This document shows positions 55,300 to 64,000 of a stretch of 64,000 nt of DNA, one piece after another. The notes beneath the pieces are model-generated. The model saw only the letters and a list, made by a program, of their open reading frames with translations, did no database searches and had not been told where the DNA came from. Position numbers and translations under genes: made by a program. Source of the stretch: Hydrangea macrophylla (Eukaryota; Streptophyta; Magnoliopsida; Cornales; Hydrangeaceae); assembly GCA_033977485.1 (NCBI GenBank), contig CM066984.1, positions 32,097,501 to 32,161,500 of the forward strand. Reading direction: 5' to 3'. The first letter of the stretch is position 1. Every line of letters starts with the position of its first letter.

Positions 55300-56530
55300 T
55301 GATTGCTGTATAGGGTCAGTAGATCACTTCAAATGCTTTCAATTCTAATGCCCACTTCATAAGCCTCCCAGAGGTTTCAGGTCGGCCAAGGATCCGACGA
55401 AGTGGCTGATCTATAAGGACCATAATGACATGGGCCTGAAAGTACCGGCGAAGTCTTTGGGCAAAGATGATTCATGTAAAGGCGAGCTTTTCAATGCGGA
55501 AGTATCTATTTTCTGTGCCTTGTAGTGCCCGGCTCGTGTAGTAGACTGGGTATTGTATCCCGTGCTCCTCTCTAACCAATGTTGAGCTCACTGACGAGGG
55601 TGACACTGCCAAGTAAACCAATAATTCCTTCTTTGGAACAGGCATTGAGAGCAGAGGAGGCGATGTCAGGTACTTCTTGAGCTCCCAAAAGGCCTCTTCA
55701 CACTCTTCTAACCACTGAAAAGCTTTACAGAGGATTTTGAAGAATGGCAGGCACCGATCGGTTGCCTAGGAGATAAATTTGTTCAAGATAGCTACCCGCC
55801 TGGCCAAACTTTGCACTTCTTTCGTTGACTGGGGTGACCGCATGTTTATGATGGCTTAATTTTTTGGGGTTGGCTTCAATTCCTCACTGGCTCACCATGT
55901 GTCCCAAGAATTTTCGGATAAGACTCCAAATGTGCACTTAGCCGGGTTCAACCTCATCTGGAACTTTCTTAAGATGTTGAAGGCCCTGGCCAAGGGCTCG
56001 AGATGGTCAAATGCGTCTCAACTTTTGATCAGGAGGTCGTCAACATACACCTCCATTGTTTTCCCGATCAAATCTTTAAACATATGGTTGACCAGGTGTT
56101 AGTAAGTTGCCCCGACATTTTTTAGGCGGAAGGGCATCACCTTATAGCAATACGTCCACTGGTTGGTGATGAAAGAAGTCTTCTCTTTGTCCCCGGGATA
56201 CATGCTGATCTGGTTGTATCCCGAGTAGGCATCCATGGATGAGAGAAGTAAATGACCGGCCGTGGAGTCCAGAACAAGGTCTATCTAAGTTAGTGGATAG
56301 CAGTCCTTGGGACAAGCATTGTTTAGGTCGATGAAGTCCACGCACATCCTTCATTTTCCATTGCTCTTTTTGACCAGTACCACATTGGCTAGCTAATCAG
56401 GATATTGCACTTCCTGGACGAACTTGTGTTGAGAAGCTTCCTGATTTCTTCATATACTACTTCCTGCCTCTCGGGTGCCATACCCCTCCTTTTTTGCTTG
56501 ACTGGTTGACAGCTTGGGTCAATGTTGAGT
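55300..56530 (-). pseudogene. Gypsy-3 reverse transcriptase and RNase H
   Basis: Reading the minus strand through stops gives VDFIDLNNACPKDCYPL, SSMDAYSGYNQI, MPFRLKN, MEVYVDDLLIKS (catalytic YVDD, about 56035-56060), GVLSEKFLGHMVSQ, and RNase H with several stops. It retains the RT core that gypsy-1 has lost. It is not translatable as a whole. Confidence 0.82.
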
Positions 56531-57350
56531 CAGTGGGACATGACCCGGAGATCAATTCCCGGCATGTCCTCATGGCTCCAGGTGAAGACGTCTTGGTTCC
56601 CTCTCAGGAACAAGACCAACTTCTCTTTGAGCCTTAGTTTTAGGAGAGTATCAATGCTGACTGACCAGTCGGGGGATTGGGGGTCTAGCACCACCTGATC
56701 TAGTTCTTCTAACTGGCTGACTCCATCCTGCGATTCTCTTGGATCGATCTCCTGAACATTTAGTATTTTCGCGATCGACCCTCTACACACAGGGCTGACA
56801 TAATAGCTCCGAGTGGTTGCTTGATCTCCACATAGGCTTCCCGGACCCTGGGGGGTTGGGAACTTGATTACTAGGCTATAGGTTAGCATAACCGCCTTTT
56901 GCTGTGTTAAGCGTGGGCCTTCCGAGGATGACATTATAAGCGGATGGGGCTTTTATTACAACATAATTTATGAGTATAGAGACCTACTGAGGGTAGGTCC
57001 CAATAAGGACTTGTAGTTCGATCATCCCGAGCGGTTGTGTGCTTGATCTGTTGAATCCTACCAAGGGGGTGGCCACCTATTAGAGTTGATCCCTTGATAT
57101 CCCAAACTAATCGAAAGCTAAGGCGCATAGAATATCAGAGGAGTTGCCCGTGTCCACTAATAGCCTCTTGATCGTGTAATTGGCTATTGAAAGCGTCACC
57201 ACCAGCAGATCGTCATGGGGGTAATGCAGGTCCCTGACATCATCAGATGAGAACATCAATACATCGGTTGGTGGGGAGTTAGCTGGTTAGATTTGCAAGA
57301 CATCCGCTCGGGATGCCTGGGCATGCCTCTTCCTGGTCGACTGTGAGTCC
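56530..57350 (-). pseudogene. Gypsy-3 protease and linker to RT
   Basis: At about 57130-57200 the minus strand encodes IANYTIKRLLVDTGNSSDIL, with the retropepsin DTG intact. It continues through 57128-56934 to the 134-residue frame ending at 56530 (QKAVMLTYSLVIKFPTPQG, then WSHEDMPGID). Gypsy-1 has the same linker interrupted by a MITE. Confidence 0.82.
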
Positions 57351-58377
57351 CCTCCGCCCAATCTTTCTCCAACGACCACGTTAATGTGACAGAGGGTTAC
57401 GGGTCGTCCGTCTATCTGTGGTGATGAACTTGGCTAGATGACCCTGCTTAATCAACTTCTCAATGGCAATCTTGAGCTTGAAGCAGTCTTCTGTATCATG
57501 GCCATGATCTCTATGGTACCCGCAAAACTTATCCCGATTCCTCTTCTCGGACGAGCTCTTCAGCTTTGTTGGCATCTTGAGCAGTCTCTGGGCCTCGACC
57601 ACAACCATAACCTCTTGGATAGGCCAGGAGAATGGTGTGATAGCAATCGGGGCCTGATTCCTACCACCTCGTGGCTGATCCTGCTTCGGCTTCTTTTCCG
57701 AGCCCTTCTCAGAGCCTTCCCGCTTCCGTTTGGCCTTCGAGGAATCATCTTCCGCGAAGCTCGAGCATTTAGACTTCAGAAACTCCTCGGTATCAATATA
57801 TTTTCTGACCCTCCTTGAGAGTTCGACCAAGGTTGCTGGACGATTTTTTTGGAATGATGTGTCACACTTGGTGTGTTGAACTCCTGAGTAGAAGGCCGTG
57901 ATTGCGACCATCTCGTTCAAATTATGGATCCACAGCTTCTGTTAGTTAAATTGGTCAACGTAATCCTTTAGGGATTTTCCCTTGCGCTGCTTGACAGCCA
58001 ACAGTTGGATGTCTGGCTGTGACCGGTCAAGCATTAGGGCCTTGAAGTTGTCAACCGTCCGGGGTTTGCGTGAGTGGAACCACTGTACGGCTGGCCCTTT
58101 GAGGGTGCTGGGAAAGGCCATGCACAATAGTTCATCGGCGTTGGTAGCTAATGACATCTGAGCCTTTTAAGTCCGGACATGGTCGACTGGGCTCTCGAGC
58201 TGTCATAAAAATCAAGATGTGGTTGCTTGAACTTGCGAGGAATGGGAAATCCTATGATCCGGATGGTTAAGGGTGACTCAGTTTTAGTATTTGTGTAGTC
58301 GTGACCTGGCCTGCGACTCAACTTCTTAATCTGTTTCTGCAGGTCGTTGATGCGGGCCCTAACGTCCTCCTGATCAG

Positions 58378-58845
58378 TAGAGGTGTCAATCGGGTCGGGC
58401 CGGGCCGGGCTTGGGATGGGAGGGGAGGGGAGGGGAGGGGGGTTGTCCACCCCGGACCGGTGGCCCGGGCCTACAAGGGGTCGGGCTTAAGGTAGGGTAG
58501 GGTAGGGTAGGGTAGGGTAGGGTCGGGTCAGGCCGGGCTTCGGGCTAGGGAACGGCCTTGAGTATTTTAGCCACCTTTAATGTAAAAAACACTAGTTTTT
58601 AGAGTTTAGGATCGTGCCTCGCAGCAGGCCAAGTGGGCCACCGGGCCGAGCCGGTTTTTGGGCTAGGTAGCGAGCTGGGCGGTGAACATCATTGGGGGTG
58701 TCTGCCCCAGATTAGATGTAGTGAACAGGGCCTAGCAGGCTGGACTGTGAACCGAGCTGAGCCAAGCCGGGCCGGGCTTTTGGTCCAAAAAAAGTGGGTA
58801 GAGCTCGGGCTGGGCCGGGCCAACCCGACCCGTTTGACACATCTA
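58378..58845. mobile_element. hAT-type MITE in gypsy-3 gag (GGGCC/TAGGG-rich), 468 bp
   Basis: The ends are TAGAGGTGTCAATCGGGTCG and its imperfect inverse CGACCCGTTTGACACATCTA. The flanks CTGATCAG (58370-58377) and CCGATCGG (58846-58853) agree at six of eight bases. The interior is very GC-rich with GGGCCGGGC units, (GGGGA)n and (TAGGG)n arrays. Large plus-strand frames across it come from this composition and are not genes. Confidence 0.75.
58421..58530 (+). repeat. (GGGGA)n and (TAGGG)n arrays
   Basis: Runs of GAGGGGAGGGG at 58421-58441 and GGTAGGGTAGGGTAGGG at about 58491-58524 lie inside the MITE. The second has many closely spaced GGG blocks. Confidence 0.85.
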
Positions 58846-59467
58846 CCGATCGGTCCTTCTTTCTATATCTGTACAGTAGGTCAGGTCGGACGACGAAGCC
58901 ACTTCTTCGAAGTGCGTTATCCTCAGAGATGCGGTATGGCTTCAAAGTTGGGTAATCATGTGCCTAAGATCTGCACAGCTCCTGGCCGGGCGTTCTTAGG
59001 CGGATTCCTTGGCCGTTTGCTCTTACCGCTCCCTCCTGGCAGCGCGCTACTATTGATGATCTCTGGTGTCCCCCACTCAGTTTGGGTTGGCCTGGGCATG
59101 TTGCCGTGTCCGCTCGGGGCCACCACTACGCTCATCGTTCTCAGACCACCCCAATGCCGAGGGGGATACCGGTGCAGTATGGGCACGCCGTCGAGTCCGC
59201 ATGGGCACGCGATCACGTGCGTCATTCCTGAGATGATCCACGGCTTGAGAGGGATTATCTTGTCGGGCCAGCAGTGCTTCGATTTACTTCTAAGCTTGAC
59301 GCTGGCCATCCAGGAGTTGAGCAAGTGCCACGGTAATCTACTCTGAGGTCATGGAGGCCGCAGGTTGCTCGGCCTGCGAATCCGCCTGACCCGTTTGGGC
59401 AACAGTCTTCTTACCCTTCTTCAGCGGTATGTTGATCAGTAACGGATTAATTTTTGGGAGAAAAATT

Positions 59468-59492
59468 GTCGATCCCACAGACGGTGCCAAAC
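59468..59492 (-). other. Gypsy-3 primer binding region
   Basis: The minus strand reads GTTTGGCACCGTCTGTGGGA directly after the 5' LTR. It is homologous to the gypsy-1 site. Confidence 0.65.
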
Positions 59493-60126
59493 TGATGATA
59501 CCAAAATTTGGGTAAGAGAATAAGAAGAAATTGACAAGTGAGTTTGTATGTGGTTCGACCCTATTAATTAAGAGACCTATGTCCACGTTGTGTTTTGGAG
59601 CACTTTCACTATGATGTTGAATAGCCGGGGATCTATGGTGAACCAACAATGGACTGGAGCTACCATAAACCAGCCGGTCGTGCGCGTGTAAGTGAGCTGC
59701 AATACAATGGTAATTGATCGATCCCCTTCTATGGGGTGAGGGGTCTCTTTTATAGATACAAGAGTCCCGCTCATACAGAGCTAGTAATTTGATATGGCAT
59801 TATAATCTGATTGCAACTGATTAGCAAAAATCATGGAGGTTTCCTAACAAGATTAGGAAACACCCTTCTCTTTCCATTAGTCTTCTAGCTAAGGTAGGAA
59901 ACTGTCTGAAACATTCTGGGTCGGGCTATGCGACATAGACATCCATCTGTTGAGACGAGAGGGGCCTGCGTCGTATTCTCGATTCATTAATAGCAGACGG
60001 GATATACCGAACGGTTTTGGGTACCATCTCTAGGATGGTCACACAATGAGTCACTACTACTGGATGAGTAGGCATTTCTTGCTGAGGTGGCATAGATACT
60101 CTCATTGGATATTTTTAGGCGTATCA
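59493..60126 (-). repeat. Gypsy-3 5' LTR
   Basis: On the minus strand it starts TGATACGCCTAAAAATATCC and ends TTTTGGTATCATCA. TATA-like TCTATAAAAGAGACC lies near 59743-59757 on the minus strand. Confidence 0.92.
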
Positions 60127-60131
60127 ATAGG

Positions 60132-62400
60132 TTATTGTTTAAAAGTTCTAAACTATTTTAAAATAGTTTTAAATATCAAGATTTAGTTTTAAATATTCTG
60201 AAACATTATATTAATTAATTTTCTTATATTCTAGTATTAAAGGTATTAATTATATTATACTTATTATTTATTTAGTCAAAATAAATAATAAGAATTAGTT
60301 TTAAATTAAAATAATTAGGTAATAAATACCCAATGGTCATTTTAAAATATAAGAAAATTGTATCGACTCTCCCTAAAGCCTAATGTCTTTGTTTTATGAA
60401 TTATTATTTATAAAACTCAGATGCTAATAGTTTTAATATAATTTAATTATTTATAAAGGACTCGTTTGGCCTTTTAATTTATTTAAATACCAAGCGAATT
60501 CTGAAAAATTACAAGAAAAATACCACTAGCCTATTTTAAGGCCTAATATTTAATAAAAATAATTATAAGAACCAAATGTCTTCCTAAATTATGTTTTGTA
60601 ATTATAGGACCCCGTAGACTATAATTATGTAAATGAGACTTCGATAATTCATAATAAATAAACGTAGCTTAGAAAAATACGCGGTCAGTTCCCAGAGCCT
60701 TAGAATAATGTGTAGATCTGCTCTCTCAAATTTAGTAACTTTTTCACTCATTCAAAAATACAACTTAATGTTAGGGCCCATACTGGTATAAAAAACTCAG
60801 CCTTTTATATGACGGACTCCAATTTGATTCTAGTTAATGGTATTAGACTCAGAATGATGCCTAGATCATCATGTTGAGGTTTAGGAGTCCATTCGACACA
60901 ATAACCATTATGCCCCTGTTACTAGTACGCATGTTAATCACCATTCTATATATTTATATAAATTATAGGGACCGAAGTTACGCTTATATTCAAAGATTTG
61001 TATCGAGGTGAGTCGTCCTAACTCACTTGGTATATTATAGAAATACTCCATGTGTATTATATGAAGATCTCGTGTGTCTTGTGTAGACATATTTGATGAG
61101 TATTATATGTGCGTAAGTTAAGATTAACTCTTATATGAAAATGCATGTCTAGATAACTATACTCCATGCTTAATTAATAATTGTTATTATGATTCATGTT
61201 TGCCATGTTATACGTTATACACACATGAATACTTATATGAACATAGTCGAATCGTGATATCAAAGTTGACATCTGCATGGTTAGTCGAGGAGACTAACCT
61301 AATCATATTATCACACATATTTGGGTGGACCGCGGAGGTCAGAATAGAACAGTCAATTCAATGGGAATATCTATAAAAGCCATGGGACCCTATTAGGCGA
61401 CAATAGCTAAAGTACCCATCCAAACTAATGGAGTTATTCATGAGTTAATGGTTTAAATGCTATGGGACTCTATTAGGCGACGATAGCAAAATATCCATCC
61501 AGGTCTTGAATAACAGTGGATATCACTTATAATGTTGTGGGGCCTGTTAGGCGACGATAGTGCTATAACCATTCTATTCCCCAGGCAAGGTCACGAGGAC
61601 CTAAGAGTAAAGTGATTATAACTTTTTAAACCAGTCTACTATGGGCCCCTATTAGGCGGCGATAGCAATTTAATCATTCTACTCTAAGCTAACGACGTTA
61701 CACTGGTAATATAACAAGTCACATAAGTCAGTAATGGTGTCTGGGTAAAGTTGAATATATCGATATTACATTGTGTTATCACTATCTCACTCATACTATC
61801 CTGTTATATGCTTATTTAAATAGAAAATCGTTGTACTTATATTTTATTTCCTATATTAGGAGTGATCGGTTAGGCCCACTCACTTAGCCTCAAAAGCTAA
61901 CGGCTCTTCCTGCCCTGGACATATTACATCTAGGTTATAATAAAGAAGGCTATCCAGGTAACTATGAAGAATAGCATCTCAATCCTCAAGAGAGGGACTA
62001 TCAGGAAGGTTATTCTGAGGGAGACTTTTCAGAAGAGTATGCTGATGAAGGGCATGGATATGCCAGCTGAAAAGAAGATTCTAGTCTATTATCATATTAG
62101 GATTTCCTATACGCTTTAGAAACTATCTTTTGTCTGATGTAATAATTTAAGTGGTGTCAATCACCCAAACTTATATTTTGTGGTTTTCATTTGGAACTGT
62201 TGTAATAGCCTAAGTAGCGAAACACTTAAAGTTCCCCCATGAATACCATTAGATGTCTTGTAATTCCTTCATATGCTATAACCATGTTAGAATACTTGTA
62301 AGGACAGGTCAGTCTTATGTAACTAGTCATGGCTCACGGATCCGGAAAAGAAAATTTTATTTCCCTCTAATTTTCGCTATCCCTGGGCAAGACTGAATTT
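60132..62400 (+). other. Right half of a putative long LTR
   Basis: AT-rich DNA continues from 49043 across the gypsy-3 insertion. Four copies of a GGGNCCCTATTAGGCGACGATAGC-like phrase lie at about 61382, 61462, 61537 and 61641, about 75-105 bp apart. No gene is supported. The right boundary is set by the PBS-like site at 62402. Confidence 0.4.
61382..61668. repeat. Four spaced TTAGGCGACGATAGC repeats
   Basis: The phrase CTATTAGGCGACAATAGC and close variants occur four times, each preceded by a TGGG-CC motif and followed by ...CCATCC or ...CATTCTA. Confidence 0.75.
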
Positions 62401-62401
62401 T

Positions 62402-62420
62402 TGGTATTAGAACCAGGTTT
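62402..62420 (+). other. PBS-like site
   Basis: TGGTATTAGAACCAGGTTT differs at two positions from the tRNA-Met primer site (TGGTATCAGAGCCAGG) used by many plant LTR elements. The canonical CA end of an LTR is not seen just before it. Confidence 0.5.
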
Positions 62421-64000
62421 AGTTGTGCTCGCTGATTGTCCGACACTCTTAAGTTAATAAACCTAAGATACTCTAGGTATAGTAGCCGATACTAAAATAG
62501 TTTTCTTCCAAATAGGTAGTATGGAGTACCAAAGGAAACATGAAGCCCAAGGTTGAGAACATAGAACCACTATGTATAAGAAAGCCACTTCCCGAGGTAT
62601 AGTCCGTATTGGTGCCACCATCAGGTGCAGTGCTCATAAGAAGATAGGAGGTTGACGAAATGTTTCTTCCTTGGGAAATATGTTCCTGATACTGCTCATC
62701 ATAGGGTCATAGCACTGCACACTATGTCTATAGAGGTGGACGAGATCTTTCACACTTTTGATAACCCTACGATAATTGATCAGGGAGAATCACAGACTGA
62801 GATAATACCTCTTGAGATCCCTTCCAATCCAATAGAAAGTTCGGATGCTGGAGAGATGGAAATGGATCTAGCTAAAGAAGATCTAATAAAGAAATAAATA
62901 TTGTACTTGTATGATCTTGATTGGCCGATAGGTTGGGATAATGAACGATGGATGGCTTGCACCCCCCTAGAGGAGATTGAAATTTCTGGAGAATCCCCAC
63001 AGCTAGAAGACTAAATGCCCTAGTTAGCTTATCTTTTGATTAATGTTGTATTGGGATTGTAGTCCCACATTTTGGCAAAAATATATGTAAAACTTGTATT
63101 AGGATTCCTCTCTTGTAATGTCGTTATTTCTAATGAAAACCTACCTTTTACTTTTAAACTAGATATTTTTCTATAATTGTAATATTTGTCTATATAATCC
63201 TTCTTACATATGCCCGAATAGAGGATTTGGAATTGATCACTAGACGGTAAACCTTAAGATACTTTGAACTAGTACCCATACTAAGGTAGTTTCTTTTGGT
63301 GAAACAGGTAAAATGGAACCTACCTACATCCCTGACGATTTTGGAGGATGTCTAATCTTTTCTGATCGTATAGTGCCAGTAAATCCAGACATGTACCATC
63401 ATAAGACCTGACCAATTGCTAGGGATGGAGGAAAGAGAAATCTGTGACTCGATATGAGTAGGCACAATATCAATGAAAAAGCTATCTATGATGCTGAGAT
63501 CATCAAGAAAGTCCACGATGAGATGATTAAGTTACTCAAGGACCCGAAAGACTTCTAAAGGATGTATACTGGCGTTTATCAGATGCCCCTACCACCTCTA
63601 GTATTTCCCCAACAACCCCCTCCTTTCCAAGGAATACCTATGAACCAAATGCAATTCCAATATCAGGCTACCATGTAAATGATGACTTCGGAGAACACAT
63701 GATTTACCCCGATGGCATTGAACCAACCAATCCCGAGGAATTCCTAGAGAACTTAAAATCTTAGAGAACTTAAAATCAAAAGCTCGTCAATGCCTCGGAG
63801 GTGGGTTGAGAGTCTAGCATCATGTATTCCATATCTCTAACCCTCACCGACTTCAAGTTGAGGCCATTCATACTGTGTATACTTAAGGATTAATACACAG
63901 AGTGATAAGGAGATTAGCAATGGATGATAACATCTTCCAATCATTAGTGAACCAGATACTACAAGAACCATCACTTCACCCAGAAGACAACCTTATCTTG
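62421..64000 (+). pseudogene. Decayed leader or gag-like region of an LTR element
   Basis: Short plus-strand frames occur at 62652-62897 (FLGKYVPDTAHHRV, then an acidic tail) and about 63312-63690 (YIPDDFGGCLIF, then KAIYDAEIIKKVHDEMIKLL and a Pro/Gln-rich stretch). I recognise no domain. Position after a PBS-like site suggests a leader or gag, continuing past the window edge. Stops are frequent. Confidence 0.35.

Larger units (their letters stand above)
57381..59430 (-). pseudogene. Gypsy-3 gag, with mutated start and MITE insertion
   Basis: The N-terminus (PLKKGKKTVAQTGQ) matches gypsy-1, but the start codon at about 59430 reads ATA instead of ATG. A hAT-type MITE (58378-58845) splits the N-terminal part. 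The later frames (58450-58148, 58157-57942, 57920-57381) carry the gag core (FPSTLKGPAVQWF) and the zinc-knuckle-like CGYHRDHGHDTEDC followed by FKLKIAIEKLIKQGHL. Confidence 0.85.
49044..60126 (-). mobile_element. Gypsy-3: complete Ty3/gypsy retrotransposon (Tat-like)
   Basis: 11,083 bp with 634-bp LTRs (49044-49677 and 59493-60126) and an exact 5-bp duplication ATAGG (49039-49043 and 60127-60131). On the minus strand: LTR, PBS, gag, protease, RT, RNase H, second RNase H, integrase, 3' region with an opposite-strand gene, PPT, LTR. It is related to gypsy-1 in gag, protease, integrase, PBS, PPT and antisense region. Internal domains are all present, but stops are numerous. Confidence 0.93.

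Noticed and set aside
58491..58530. TAGGG array as a telomeric tract
   Set aside because: The unit is 5 bp, not the plant TTTAGGG, and it lies inside a hAT-type MITE with related GC-rich repeats.
58633..59346. 237-residue plus-strand ORF
   Set aside because: It overlaps a GC-rich MITE and the gag region of gypsy-3 on the other strand. The composition follows the repeat, and no domain is visible.
61382..61668. CRISPR-like spaced repeats
   Set aside because: There are only four imperfect copies with uneven spacing in a plant genome context, and nothing associated suggests a CRISPR locus.

Overview
The window looks like a piece of a plant nuclear genome, most likely a eudicot; I cannot name the species. 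The reasons are one spliced plant gene, AT-rich non-coding DNA, many microsatellites, plant MITE families, Ty1/copia and Ty3/gypsy LTR retrotransposons, and an endogenous pararetrovirus relic.

Only one host gene is supported. It is an eight-exon gene on the minus strand (6837-19127) for a SAL1/HAL2-type 3'(2'),5'-bisphosphate nucleotidase. All eight exons join in frame with GT-AG introns into 395 codons plus an N-terminal organelle-targeting-like extension. Intron 2 has been enlarged by a full-length copia element (10800-16086, TSD AAAAC) in the same orientation. A perfect 142-bp hairpin MITE (19261-19402, 9-bp TSD) lies about 135 bp upstream of the start codon.

Layout: 1-6836 is gene-free, with MITEs, a tandem repeat of about 275 bp, a 9-bp-TSD MULE MITE and tRNA-like SINE fragments. 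6837-19127 is SAL1. 19520-29631 is gypsy-1 (plus strand), broken by stops, a hAT MITE, a solo LTR and an RT deletion. 29632-30988 is AT-rich spacer. 30989-44094 is gypsy-2 (plus strand), carrying two solo LTRs in minus orientation. 44095-47165 is an endogenous caulimovirid-like fragment ending in an inverted duplication. 47166-49043 plus 60127-62400 appear to be two halves of one older LTR-like sequence, split by gypsy-3 (49044-60126, minus strand, TSD ATAGG). 62402-64000 is a PBS-like site followed by a decayed leader or gag-like region.

The most interesting shared feature is that all three gypsy elements carry, between integrase and 3' LTR, an extra gene on the strand opposite to gag-pol. 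In gypsy-1 and gypsy-3 these are homologous, sit behind a conserved antisense TATA region, and in gypsy-3 show three plausible introns. In gypsy-2 the antisense frame resembles the plant mobile domain and ends in a coiled coil. Antisense ORFs are known in some large plant gypsy elements such as maize Grande, so the principle is not new, but this arrangement is worth checking. All retroelement frames here carry stops or frameshifts and look inactive.
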